From Dicaeum eximium (taxonomy: Eukaryota > Chordata > Aves > Passeriformes > Dicaeidae), in contig VWZP01001599.1 in assembly GCA_013396995.1 (NCBI GenBank), forward strand, positions 510,206 through 574,205: a stretch of DNA of 64,000 bases, given 5' to 3'. The stretch's first letter is position 1, and each line of letters opens with the position of its first letter. A program made the position numbers and the translations under genes. Below the pieces are notes generated by a model, which did not search any database, was not told the DNA's origin, and was given only the letters and a program-made list of their open reading frames with translations. This document shows positions 1-12,599 of the stretch, piece by piece.

Positions 1-690
1 CATTTGAAGTAAGACTATGCAGTAGGAAATAAAAAGCTTTAACATCAAATAGTGTTTCTATAATGTACAAGGAAACAAAAGACTGTATTTTCTCAGTACT
101 TAAATTACTTAGGTGTCCAACATCCAAATGAAATCTGAAAATCCTATTGAAAATTACAGCCTTTAGAAGGACTAAATGCTCTAGAAGATAATTACCATCA
201 ATCGAAATTGAAACAATAACTGCATATTTGAGAATGGAATGTAAATTAAGGACCATAGGCTTGTTTTTCACATGGACTAGTAAATCAAACAGACTTTCTT
301 GATTTTCTTTTGTGAGTAGTAGGGTGAATGCATGACAAATTCATATCACACAGACTAATTTAAAACTGAAGTCTATCCAATTCAAATTCTTTATTTGTAA
401 AATGAGCATAATAAAAATGGTATTATATACTATGTTTTACTACATACCATTAGTCATTATTGGTAAGTTTCTTGGGCTATATGAAAGCATCTTCATTGTA
501 TTTCTGAACTTTCTTTCCAAAAAATTACCTAATGATCTACAACTTTACTTTTTAAAAGAGATTGGGAAGGGTATACATAACATCTAATGAAAATAAGAAA
601 AGCAATCAGTATAACAAGGTGGAATGTTTGAATTTATTAATTGTCCTTACTTAATCTGCAGAAAACAATTTAGAAGTACTTCAGCATAAC
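1..690. other. AT-rich unique sequence, no gene seen
   Basis: No repeat or coding signal is recognised. The open frame at 402-587 is short, hydrophobic and of the length expected by chance in AT-rich DNA. Confidence 0.6.
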
Positions 691-694
691 TGAA

Positions 695-1195
695 GAATGA
701 CTGACCTGCTGGAAAGAACCTCAGCAGATCATCTAGTCCAACATCACTCTTTGAAGTAGTGTCAACACAGCAGGTTACTCAGGTCTCTGTCCATAAAGGA
801 TATAATTCAGTATTTCTAAGGATGGACACTATGTAGCCTCTCCAAACAATATGTTCTGTGTATGACAACCTTCGCAATAAAATCTTTTACTTTGTATTTA
901 AGTGAAATTTCCTGTATTTCAGTTTGGCACTGCCTCTTGGTATTTCAGAAGGCACCGCTAAGACTCTTTGTCTTCTTTGCTCCTTTCCCAAGACCATCAG
1001 AGATCCTCCTGGGCATTCTCTTCTCCCAACTTGAGTTGTCCCAACTCTCTCCTCATCTTGACATAGCTCAAATGCTGCAAGTTTTTTTAGTCTTCATGGC
1101 CCTGTGCTGGATTCCAATATATCCAAGTCCCTGTCATACCAGGGAGCCTCAGACTGGACACAGAACTCCAGCTATGGCCTCCTCATGAGAAATCC
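695..1195 (-). mobile_element. Old CR1 LINE fragment, 3' part
   Basis: Read on the plus strand, this block follows the antisense of an avian CR1 3' end in the right order. It starts with a tail-like phrase (cagatcatctagtccaac, about 726-743). Next come the antisense of the ORF2 C-terminal segment (tgaaatttcctgtatttcag, about 903-922), a 'tctcttctcccaacttgagt' phrase near 1018 and a 'cagactggacacagaactcc' phrase near 1150. The CR1 sense strand is therefore minus. The copy is heavily diverged and has several indels. The 108-codon plus-strand open frame at 862-1188 is an antisense shadow of this element and not a gene. The family call rests on recalled CR1 structure. The subfamily is not determined, though the phrases look like an older CR1-C/F type. 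Confidence 0.8.
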
Positions 1196-4100
1196 TTTTC
1201 TAAAAATGAATGAGAAAATACTTCCTTTTTTTAAAATCAGGCTACTCTTAAACTTAGTTCCTAAAACAGCAGGATTTCATTTTCCGACTTGAACAAAATT
1301 TCTCTGGAAAGCGCCTTGACTCTAAATATTTTAATTACAGCAAGAGCTGAATCAAAGATTAACAAGGATACAAAGAGTTTAAAACTCAAAGAAAAGTCAC
1401 TATGGAATCCTGGGCTAATTGAGGGTTTACCCCCAAAGCTTAGTAACCGAAGCAATGTAAATACAACATTGACAGTTCAAGGTTTGTGTAACAGGCAGCT
1501 GTGAGAAGTCATAGCAAATTATCTGCCTACTTAAGATGAAGTATCACAAAGACTGATTTCAGTGTTTTCCTTGGCCTGTTTCACATTCATCCATATTTTC
1601 TTTTGATTGCAGAGTTTGTTTATGGGTTTATCATTAGAGTTTCAGAACACTTCATCTGTCTTTTTCACTTGGTACAGAGTAGCTACTAAGCAAATATATT
1701 TGTCATATAATCAGTGAAAATCTGACAATACTCCTGCTTCTTGTTCAGCTGTAACTTGAGCTAGGCATATTGTTTGCATTTCATGAGTCTGTGTTTGAGA
1801 AATATACAAATATTTCTTTTACCAAACTTTGTGGCAAATGGATACTAAAAATAAAGAAAAATTAAATAAATCATCACGAAATCTATAGCTAAACTTTGAT
1901 CTCTTGGAATTATGCAGTATCTGTGAAAACAGTTGTCAAAATCCTCTTATCATTTTTGCATCCAAAAGCCATCCAGCATCAATGAGATTAGATTAGAAAT
2001 CTGTTTTTCCATTAAACCTTCAAAATTCTCAGATTAGTAATCAGGATTACTTGAGGAGATAGTAATTAAGTCCATGGGCCTTTATCAGAAATGGCAAGAA
2101 TATTAAATTAAAATATTAAATAAAGTCAGTGTGTGACTGGAATGTGTACCTCAGTTTTTAGCAAATAGACAACAGGACACAAATTTGGAGACATGCAAGA
2201 TAGAGAAAATTAGGAGCTTGGTAACAAATATCAAAGATAATAATGTAGTAAAAATTAAGAATCGTTTTAGAAAACATTTAGTTTTGACCTTGTGTAAAAT
2301 CAGCTGTAGAATATACCTCTGTAACTACAGAGGGAAGATGATGCAGACCAAGATAAGTAAAAAAAAGGTAGAAGCACAAAGTAAAAGAATGTTTGACAGA
2401 AAAATCATAGTTGAATTCATGAGTGGCCAAAAGGAATTAAAGGTGTGTAGAAAGAGATGGCAATGTGAAAAGAAAGAGGAAAGGACAATCCAACCAAAAT
2501 CAGTACTGAAAAAAGAAGCTATGAACATCTCCTCCATCAAAATATACTAAGGGAAACATCTGTGACAAAATATCCTTTTTAAACCCTCTATTCCATTATT
2601 TCAACAGATCCAGAATAGATATCATATCCTCACCTCTGCAAGAGTCAGTGCATATTGAAATCTGAAAATAATATTAAGAAAAAACAACTCTTGGCTATAA
2701 ACTGAGAAACTCCAAAGAAGTGAAAGTCCACATTTTTAAAGCAAACAACAGTTATTATCATTGCCTATTTGAAGTGTGCTATCACTCATAGGGTGCTGTA
2801 TGCTTATCCAGAGAAGGTGTCAAATGGAGAAAGTAAGCAGTATATGGAAGATAAAACAGAAGAATAAATAATATATATATTTACATATACATGTGAGTGT
2901 GTATGCGTATATAAATACTAACTATATCCATTGATATTCAGTCTAATGATGATTCATTATGGTGGTTATGATGATACTTTACTGGAGAAATGGAACAAGG
3001 GGAGAATCAGAGAGACAAAGTAATATATTTGACATATTCAATGAGAAAAATATGGTCAGATAATCTCTTACCACATTTGGATTCCCCATATCTGAAAATG
3101 ACTTAGCTAGATGACTTAAGAGCCAATCTGGCTTGCTGCAGATTTTATATCAAAGGGGAAAGAAAAGAACAAAAAATAGTGAAACCAGAATATTCTTGTC
3201 TTTAGAAAATGGTGTGGAGTGCAAGTTTAGATTTCTATTCTTGTTGCAATCATTGTCACAAGGACAGATTCCTCTTGTGACATGCTGTGTTCTCATTACA
3301 TCTTTTGTCAAAGAAACAAAATCAATACCTCATGAAATTTTCAAAGTTTACCTGTTGATGGCTGCAGAATACCAAACTATTCTATGTGTGAACAGCTAAA
3401 CCCACTAATAGAGATATTAGACCACTGTCTTTTGTATTCTCTAACACTTACTAAAATTGCACCCCCTTATTCTCATAATAAAGATTCCCAGAAATAGGAG
3501 GTGTAACACACTATATAAGCTTGCATTACAATTGGGAAGAAGAAATTTTGGACTCTATCCCAGATGGCTAACAAAAACTTTCTGATAATAAAGAAAACAC
3601 ACTTGCAATAGCTGTCCTTTTTTATCTAGTTTATAATGCCACAATTAGTTTTGTTATGCCCTTCTGAGAGCTGAAAATTAATAATTAATGTATAATAAAA
3701 AAATATGGAACACAGAATTCTGCAATTATGAAACTGTGACATCCACAAAAACAAATCTAAAGAAACCTGGAATTGTTACAATATGGACTTCGATTTCCAT
3801 CTACAGTCAGAAATAAAGCCAGTAATTGATTTTCATGAGAGCAGGATTTGAATAATTGATCCTGCAGTTTGAAATCAATAAGATGCCCTTTCATGTGCTG
3901 TCCATGTTGATTTGGTTCTGCTAGTCTCTTTCACATCTAAGTCATTCAGAGTTAATGACTGAACTGGCTGATTAGCCCTGACGGGTTTAAATTCAGAATC
4001 CTGTGACAAATAAAATGTTATCACTAGAACTTAGGCACATCTACTAACAAGTAGGAGGCAAGTGTTCACAGCTATTTTTAACCTGAGAACTTCTAAATCC

Positions 4101-5067
4101 TTTCTCTTCTCAATTAGTAAACTATGGGCAAAAACTCATAGGTTACTAATTGTAATATTAGAAGTAGTAGTAGCAGTATTAGCAGCATCAACCTTTATTG
4201 CAGAGATAAACCAGGCAAACTAAAAAAACCCAACTATTAGGACTGGCAGAATATATAACAAATACTTTTAGATGTACAAATGTTACTTTTAGGTGTCACA
4301 GGCTTAAAGCATATTTAGTAAACACAAATGTGACCAGAAGTGGATCCTTTCATGTTATTATCAACCCTTTCCTGTTATTATCCTGCTTTGTTTGGCAACA
4401 AAAGTGAGGAGCCTGTTCTGCAACACTTCTAGGAACTTTTATATTACCTGTCTCATAGGACAATACCTTGAGCACTAGGATGTTTCATATTCTTAAGGCA
4501 TTGGCCTGACTCAACCTACCAAACAACCACCATGTGGCTTGTTCATCTTATTAAGTGGTAGCTTAAGTGAAGTATAGCAATATGGTAACAACAAAACAAC
4601 AGGGTAAGACAAAGACTGCAACTTGTCTTCCAAATTCATCACAATGTCCTTAACATTTTGCTCCCCATTTACTTATGCAGCATCATAAAATATTTTTTCA
4701 CACACTCAGAAACAAAGACAAGGCCCATATGCTCAAAAACAACTTTCTAATTAATTAGTACCTGCTATTCAAGTTACTTAAATTCTCTGCCAGTCTCACT
4801 GGATTTTTTCCTTGAAGCTAGAAAGGCACCAGATTTATAAACAGATTTCAAGTAAACTTAAATGTTAACAATCACTCATGTTTCCTCACACTGTTTTTTT
4901 AAGCCATCCAGCTCATATTTTAATTACATCAAAATTGTATGTCCATGTTTTACTGCCATGGACATGACACTGGCATCAGCCTCACCTCCTTGCCTGGTAA
5001 GATCATGTATCAGATTTCTCATATTAAAACATATGAAAGAGAGGGGTATGATTAAAGAGCCAAGAGC
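1196..5067. other. AT-rich unique sequence with simple repeats
   Basis: No gene is recognised. An A-rich patch at 2185-2550 stays open for 121 codons, but its product is lysine-rich with no domain and is best explained by base composition. A TA/TG-rich simple tract lies at about 2868-2925. TAG-like trinucleotides (tagtagtagcag) occur near 4166-4190. Nothing else stands out. Confidence 0.55.
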
Positions 5068-5430
5068 AAATCATACCTGACCAACGTAGGGATCTTCTAC
5101 GATGAAGTGGCTGCATCAGTGGACAAAGGAAGAACTACAAATGTCATCTACCTGCATTTCTGCAAGTTCTTTTATATGGTCCCTGACAGGATCCCAACTG
5201 CTAAACTGGAGAGATGAGGGTTTGAGAGCTGGACTGTGAGATGAATAAGGAATCAACTGGATGGCTGCGCCCAAAGAGTTATAGGCAATGGCTCAATGTC
5301 CAAGTTGGAATCAGCAATGAGTGCTATCCCTCAATGGTCCATACTGGGTCCAAATACTATTTAATATCTTCATCTGGAACACAGGTAATGGGACCAAGTT
5401 AGCAAGTCTGCAGATGATAGCTGAATCAAG
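5068..5430 (+). mobile_element. CR1 LINE fragment, ORF2 reverse-transcriptase core
   Basis: The plus strand reads through the palm region of a CR1-type reverse transcriptase once frameshifts are allowed. The stretch at about 5098-5188 encodes FYDEVAASVDKG followed by VIYLHFCKFF. This matches the family pattern Y-L-D-F-x-K-A-F, with the catalytic aspartate of motif A changed to histidine. Further on, about 5255-5360 reads LDGCAQRV and then IPQWSILGPN, corresponding to the LDGRAQRV and VPQGSVLGP region. A later SADD (about 5409-5420) corresponds to the catalytic A/Y-x-D-D box in another frame. Frame changes, a stop after the LGPN segment and the lost aspartate show a dead copy. Both ends are eroded, so the limits are approximate. 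Confidence 0.82.
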
Positions 5431-7067
5431 GCCTTCTTCAGAGCAGTAGTCTGAGTATTACCTTCTAATTGCATGACCTAGGTAATCTGGATTTTTTTGT
5501 ATTATTTTATGGGAGGTTTTCATATTATCTAATAATCATTGTTTGAAGCTTGAAATCTGTGAGGGTGAAAGTGGTGACAAACTGTCATTCCTGTTTTCTC
5601 AATGGGAAAACTGTTTTGGGAAAAACATGGATTTTCACGTTAACACTAAGATAATAGTCAAACATTGGTCTTCTAATTCCTTCTCCTGTATTTAATCCAT
5701 TAAGACATTATTGCTCAAATTGGGAAGAAATGAACATGAAAAATAGGATGCTTCTCAACATAAAACCTGCACATTTCTATAATGTATGTTTTTCAAAGCC
5801 AAAGGCAGACTTTAAGGATCCAACTATAATATTTTATGTCCTGAGGATAAGGTCCAAGGCAAAATATTGAAAAATACTCTGGGTTACACTACTTTTCAGC
5901 AAGCTTTCTGTGCAAAGCAACTGGATTATTTGACTGTCTTCCAGGATCCTAAGAATTAATTAATACTTGATTGGCTCTTTGAAGAAATAAATATATGTAA
6001 ATAAATAAATAAAATAATACTAAATAAAGTCTGTATAAATTAATTCCAAAGTTCATGCTGTAATTATGTTTCCTATTAAAATATATTATGGATTTCTGTG
6101 CCCCTTTCTACTTGTGTATCATAAATGCCAGGTATTCTGGGTGCAAAAAGCGGCACTGATGTGGGGATGAAAGTAACATTGTTTCAGTGACTTTTATTGT
6201 TAATTCCTATAGTGATAGCAATGGTGGGGATTTGGTTAAGTGCATTAAATTAGAATTGTTTGGCACTGGGATGCTGCAGTATAAAAGTTACCATTAAAGG
6301 AATTTCAAAATTTGGTTGATGTATTTTGTACTTAACCATGAGTCTGGGTTTTATTATGATACGTCATTAGAAGAGCAGCAATCAATATCCTGGTGTTTTA
6401 TTGCTCACAGGCCCCTAAATGTAGCAAGCCTCCAAATATCAATTTTTTATTTGTAAGTAGGCTAGTTTTCAGCTCCTAGTCTCACTTTTCTGCTTCATCA
6501 TTTGGGTTAAGATGGCAGAAAAAGATTCTTTTGAGCTGACTGTCCTTAATAGTGGAAGAAATGCCTGCAGGAAATGAGGTGCGCCCCTCAGTGCCTAATA
6601 CCATAAATGTGTTAAACAGACTTATGCTAAGAGATCTTTTCTCCTTGCTTCAGTTTTTAGTTATGAGACTGTTGTATCACCCACCATCATGTTGTGCAAT
6701 ACCTATGTTTCTATTTATGTGTCTTCTCATCTCACTTCCAGACTGCTGAAATTCTGGTAGTAATTTGTTTTAGAGGTCAGCTCCTTTGATGGTAAGGATC
6801 ACACTTTTCCCTGTGTGTGTACACATAGTGCTTAGCATAATGGAGTCATAAAAATAAAGATGCGCACAAACATTGTAGCATCAAAAGCAATAACAGCCCA
6901 CTGGATTTCCACTAAGCTACATTGTCAGTAAGATATTTGAATCTGTAGAACACGAAGTTTTATTGCTCCTGTTTCTGCTGATGTCTTTAGAAGAGTAATA
7001 AGTGCTTCCTTTTATGCAACAGTTAAGGAGACCACACTTGTTTTTGTTTTACTTTTGGATTGCTGAT
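5431..7067. other. AT-rich unique sequence
   Basis: No gene is seen. A short AAAT-type simple stretch lies at about 5985-6025. The 65-codon frame at 6552-6749 has no recognisable domain. Confidence 0.55.
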
Positions 7068-7240
7068 AGAGTACTAGACTTTTCACCAGCTTTGTTGTCC
7101 TTCTCCAGACTTGTTCCAGCACTTCAATGCCTTTCTTGCAGTGAGGGGCCAAAACTGGGCACAACACTTGATGTGTGCCATCACCAGTGCCAAGCACAGA
7201 GTGAGCATTGCCACCCCTACACTAACTCAGTTACATCTGA
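7068..7240 (-). mobile_element. CR1 LINE fragment, ORF2 C-terminal region
   Basis: The plus strand carries antisense CR1 phrases in the expected order: 'caccagctttgttgtccttc' near 7083, 'ttccagcacttcaatgcctt' near 7112, 'gtgaggggccaaaactgggc' near 7141 and 'catcaccagtgccaagcaca' near 7180. These correspond to the region upstream of the ORF2 stop in CR1. The sense strand is minus. The piece is about 170 bp, has no 3' tail and is diverged. The overlapping open frames at 7002-7280 (plus) and 7012-7197 (minus) are by-products of it. Confidence 0.78.
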
Positions 7241-10200
7241 TTTAGACCAAAAATATGGATCTTCCCATCATGGTACATGAAAGTGGGGACGTGCATATAT
7301 AAGAATTACAGAACATTACTGTTCATTACTTGGAAAAATTCGTAATATAACTTATGCTCCCATTGATAGTACAAGACTTACTTTTAAAAGAAAGTGGTGA
7401 CTAACTTTAACAGAGAATGAAACAATTTAGAAGTCATTGCTTGTAGTGTATTAAAGAATGGCTTTTCTTAACCCTAGAGAATACTTAGGTGTTTATTCAC
7501 AGAACTGTATTTCCAGTTAATTTTTAGTTGGTAGTCAGTAATGTAGCAATAAAATTAATTCGTTTTTCAAGTAAAAGAACAGAATAGATGCTCACTTTCT
7601 CCAGCAAAGCTATAATGCATCTTTATTTTCTGAGAAGGAAGCTTAAGGATATCAGATAGGGTTATACAAAGAATGGCAATTATGACTTACTAAATCAGTC
7701 CTCTAGACACATTAAAGATTCCCAGCAAAATACAAGCTATTTGTTTTAAGTGAGAGAAGGCAATTACTGCTCCTTCATGTGGGCAGTTTCAAGGCTAAAA
7801 CTTAAGTCTTTCTTTATCGTATTCCAAGTAAAACAAGATTAAATTAGTGCAAATACACTGCTTGACATTTGGGTGTCCTGTGGCAAACTATGGTCCCCAA
7901 GTTCAGACCTGCTGTCACTGCTGTCACAGGATGCATCCTGAAGCAATAGATTCCAGCTCTGACAGGGAGCATTCTGAGAGCAGATGCAGTCCTGCAGTGC
8001 TGTGTTATTATGTTTGGTGTAACTTTGAAATGTGAAGATTTTGAAAGGTCATTTATAGTACATTAATGTCCTGAAAGGTTTTTCTGGTTATCTTATCAAT
8101 AACCTCAGAAAAGCTTGCAGAACTGAAACAGTTATTTGCATACATGTGTCCTGCATTGATTCTAAGTGTCAGAAAGAAAAAAGCCAAGGCCATATATTAG
8201 TTCGGATGATCTGCACTGGTAAAAATGGGCTTAACTGCACTCTGTGGGAGACATCTCTGTGTAGAGTTTACTTCTCTGCCCTCCTTTCTCCACATTAAAT
8301 TCTCCTTCCATAAAAATATTGATTTTGAAATCTCACTTTAGTTGGAAATCTCACTTTAGTTATAAGGGGGGCTTTTTTGTTGGTTTTTTAAGTGATGATT
8401 TTTGTACACAGCAGACTACCACTTAGTTGTTAAAAGGATACTAAAGATTTTTAGTTCCTCCCCTGATTGCAACTACTGGAATTTTTTTTAATAACACACA
8501 GCAAATCTAGTTGCTGCATTTATTTTTGCTTCCTTCATATGAGGTAAATTATGGTTTGTCTGTAAAATCATATGGCCAGTGGCCAGGTGTGACTATATTA
8601 AAAGGGTGAAGGAGGGGGAAATGCACCAAGAAAACATTTCTACCAGAGTGGCAGATGTGATGTTTCCTGAATGATGAAAAATTACTGTAAAATATAGTGC
8701 CAGTTAAAAGCTCAAAATTGATTTAAAATCAAAACCACCTTGATTTACATCTTGGGTAAACACAGGATTTGAGAAGGTTTCTGATAAGATTGTCAAATAT
8801 TGAATATTTTAATTTTAAACTAAACATCTTAAGTACAAAAGACCTTGATAGAAAATACAGAAATGTGTTTGTCTAAGCAGGGAAACCTGTCTGTCAATTA
8901 GAAGAGAAATGAAAATTGTCAGGAAACATAATCTTGACAACTGCTTTCTTGACCTGTCTTATTAATGACAGCCAAAAAAACCTGTATGGACTCAGCTGAC
9001 AGAAATAAGACAAAAGTGTAAGCATGAGAAGGTCAAGAGATACCCTGAACCCAATGTGAATCATAGTGTAATTCTGAAGATGATTATTCTCTTTGGCTGC
9101 AAGAACTTCCACATGTCCACAGATTACCTACACATCTCTTGAATTATCTGATAAGAGAAACTTTACTTGAAACAAAAAATACTCATTCCTTACAGCACCC
9201 AAAAGCAACCATTTCATGCTAATACATAGTGTCTACTGATTTTTTGGTTTATATCCACTTCCTACATAGTAGGATTCTTAGGATAACACTCTTTTGAGAT
9301 GCTTTTGTACTTTGTGAAGAGGAACTTTCTATATATCTCTTGAAGTAATTCTGGGACTTATTCAAAGTAAGCCTCCCTTTAGTTTACCAAAATTCTCTCA
9401 TTGATTTAATTATTCTGCTGTGCAAATTCCTGGTTAAGAATATCTTGTGAAGGGAAAAAAAGGATTTGAATATAAATTGGGAATAGTTAAACTAAACTGG
9501 AATATATATGTGTACAGCAATAAATTTTTTCCTGTCTCCTGAGAAAATGATGGGTTAAGCTTAGTGGGGATGTTTGCAAATCTCAAATAATTAGCTTTAC
9601 CAGCTAACTGAAATTAAAGCTCTAGAGGGTAAAATGCAAATGATTTGATGAAGGATAGCAATTAGCTCTACTGTGTATGAATGTTGTTTAGCATGGAAAG
9701 TTCAAAGAAAATCATTGAACATTCCATTTTTGGCCTATCACATGGAAAATATTCAACACAGGATTGAGGGCTATATTGTGGTAGGAATTGTATGGTATGG
9801 TATGGTATGGTATAACATGATAGGTAGAAGTGAAAAATTTACCCTAATTTTCTAAGAAGCCTCCTCCACCTAGGGAACTGCATTACTGTTTAAAAGTGCA
9901 ATATTAAAGAACCATTAGGAAGCTGAAAATTTAAGTGCTGGAAAAAGTATAAATCTATTTTAAAATGTTGAGCTACAGTAAGTAACTTTTAACATATCTT
10001 TGTTGTTGTTCTAAAACTGAAACTAGGAGGTAACTGCTTATGCAATATCATTTATAAGATAGGCTTGATTTTGCTGGTATGCACAGTATCAGACCATGCC
10101 TGTGCACTGTCAGTCTTTCAGTCTATTCTCCTCAAAAGCCACCAAAATAGTGTAGGCAAGATCTTACCTACAAATATTTGTGGTGTTTTTATGCTAATTA

Positions 10201-11737
10201 CTTTATTCCCATAGACACCCTTTTCACTGGCAATCCATACAGAAGAAACATACAATATTAAAATGGATGGTTTTCTTTAATTTTAAAAAATTTCTCTTGA
10301 GATGGGGTATTAAAAGAGAAGAACTGCTTTTGAGTAGCTTGATAAGAGGGAAATAATAGAGATTTCATTTTGCTTGCAGTTTCTGTTAATAGTAGTGGAT
10401 CTTATTTTGTTAATTTTAATTAACAGTAAATGGGTGTCAAGTTGAAGTCAATCTCTTCAGCTTCCAGTGCAACTGCTGGAGAAAGATAAGGGCTATCAGA
10501 TGACAGTTCATGTTACTGAAACTGTTACTAAAAACAGCTGCGCCCATTCTGCCGATGAGCTCATTTCTCCGTATTTCAAGGATTGCTGGCTGGAACAAGA
10601 TGCCCAACTCTTACAGGACAGGCTGAGTGAGGCATCGTGTCAGACATGGTGAATGAGAGGAACTTAGGCTGTGTTCCACTGCGTGTGAGAGGCAGTGGCA
10701 ACAAAGCACTGTGATTTGGGAAATGTAGAGTTACTGTAACTGTGGGCTTCCACATCCAGACTCCCTACAGCAAAGTAGTTGTGATCTCTAGCACAGAACC
10801 TTCAAATAGGCAGCTTGCAAATATTTTTTATTACTAGGTTACACATTGAAGGTAAGTGAAGGGGCTCTGAATGCCAGATAATTTTCTTTAACAGGAGAGC
10901 TATGGCAGATACAAAATAGAAAACCACCTCTACCATGGTGAGAGGGAGTTACTAGTAGCTTAGAATCTGATGATTCTATGATTTGTTCAGGAGCTTCTTT
11001 GTCAGTATACAGTACAACATGGAAAATCAAAAAGGCATTCAATATAAAACAAAGAGAGGAATCTGATAGAATTGTTTTATAATAAAATATTAACAACATT
11101 TCTAGTCTTGGCACATTGCTGAGTCAGTGTGACACAGGTCTAGAAATTTGAATTTCTTCTTACTCTAAAGCCAAACTGGAAGCAAATGCAAGTATTCATA
11201 TTTCATACGTATACAAGAACTTCCCTATTCTACGCATATAGCAATGGATAATTTACAGCAGGTTTGAAGAAAAGTTATCAGTATTACACAGAATGCTTTA
11301 AATCTACTGACATTTCTGTTGGATTCAGAAGGTATTTTGGCTCTTTGCTTTTCTTCCATAAAATAAATATTATTCTTCTGGTGTTATCTCAGTTTTCTAT
11401 TTCCTGACATTGTTTTTTCTTCTTCTGTTAATCTTCAGCCTAAATCAATGAAATATTACCATGCTTGCATAATTATCAGGAACCAGAAAGCATCATTTGG
11501 AACCACAGTTAGAGGTGTTGATTAACGATGAAGATTTTTGCTTTAATAAAGAAATACTTATTTAAGAGCAGTAACCTTTTCATACAAGTGAAGACTTCCA
11601 AAGGAATTATTTTCACTCATGCTCAAGCCTTATTCCGCTGAACATGTACAGCTTTGTAACTCCAAAACATCCTTCATAGCCAAATTTTGCTTCTCAGGCC
11701 CACACATTTCACATGCCTCTTAGTGATTCATTTGTTC
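7241..11737. other. AT-rich unique sequence with small repeats
   Basis: No gene is supported. An 18-bp unit is duplicated at 8327-8361 (gaaatctcactttagtt twice). Four copies of tatgg lie at 9791-9810. A slightly CpG-richer patch at about 10470-10660 contains a 61-codon plus-strand frame (10467-10652) without a recognised product. The remainder shows nothing. Confidence 0.5.
9791..9810. repeat. Pentanucleotide microsatellite (tatgg)4
   Basis: Four perfect tandem copies of tatgg are visible, preceded by a partial copy. A short simple repeat with no other association. Confidence 0.9.
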
Positions 11738-12592
11738 CTACGTTGTCTGTTTTGGTAAGGGACCTGCCATCTGATTCAGCAGGGTAGATCTTTGCTGCAA
11801 ATCATTCCACAAATGATTGTTGACTTGTTGTACTTCAGGTCCTATGCTCTTTCTTGGTCTCCTACCTAGGATTTCTCCTGACTTTTGCATCTTTCCTGCA
11901 TAATTTCCTGCTGTGAGGAAGTCTGCTAGGCTCTGGCTAGGGCTGGGCTTTGGTGACTGTTTTTGACACAGCTGTGAGGACTTAAAATTCTCATGTGAAG
12001 GAAACTGGCCTCTGTCAATCTCCTGGGTTATGAGAACCTGATGAAGAGTGGAAGCATCACTACTGAATTTGCAAGAAGTGAAAAGCATATTCACTTCCTT
12101 ATGAAAATTTTTTTGAAAATAATGTATGCCAGAATGAAGAGATGTCAAAATATATGCGTGAGGAGCGGTGTTCATTTTTGTTGTTTTGAAACGAATGTGA
12201 TGGTTTATTTCATTTATTATTTTGGATTTTTATAAAAGACCTGACCTTGTAAGTTGCCTGTGGCAGCAGATTCCTGGGCTCATGTGGAGACACAACATCA
12301 ACAGAAGTCTACCCAGCTGATTTACTGCAGAAAGGCTCATCATCATCATAAAATCTTCAAGCCAAGATTTGTGCTTTTTACTTTCTTTAGTAAAGAACAA
12401 AGCATATAAATTGTTCAGAATAAATAATAATGTCAATAACTGCAGAAGATTTTCGTGAACAAATCCTGCCTTTCCACTTTTTAAAAGTGACACAGCTGGC
12501 ACAATGATAGTAAATGGTACGCACAATGGTAGTACAGTTTTGATTGAACATGCTAATCTGAGCAGACCATGTTCAGAAGTAATAGATTGTCT
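11738..12592 (-). other. Unexplained long reading frame with one in-frame stop (possible pseudogene or exon)
   Basis: On the minus strand one frame is open from 12592 down to 12233 (120 codons). It meets a single TAA at 12230-12232, then stays open in the same frame from 12229 to 11741 (163 codons) before a TAG at 11738-11740. In this AT-rich window, chance frames are mostly under 100 codons. The first part is hydrophobic in places (TIIVPAVSLL, LLQLLTLLFILNN). The second part is polar, with a serine/proline/glutamine-rich middle (KQSPKPSPSQSLADFL), a basic RRPRK and a C-terminal LPKQTT. An ATG lies at 12173-12175, inside the second part. I do not recognise the product or any catalytic motif, and no repeat family accounts for the block. 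It may be a decayed retrocopy, a fragment of an unknown element, a terminal exon with the stop splitting it, or chance. Confidence 0.3.
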
Positions 12593-12599
12593 TTATATA

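Noticed and set aside
862..1188. 108-codon plus-strand frame
   Set aside because: It lies in antisense orientation within an old CR1 fragment and has no protein family features.
2185..2550. 121-codon lysine-rich plus frame
   Set aside because: Composition follows the A-rich DNA, and no domain or codon signal is visible.
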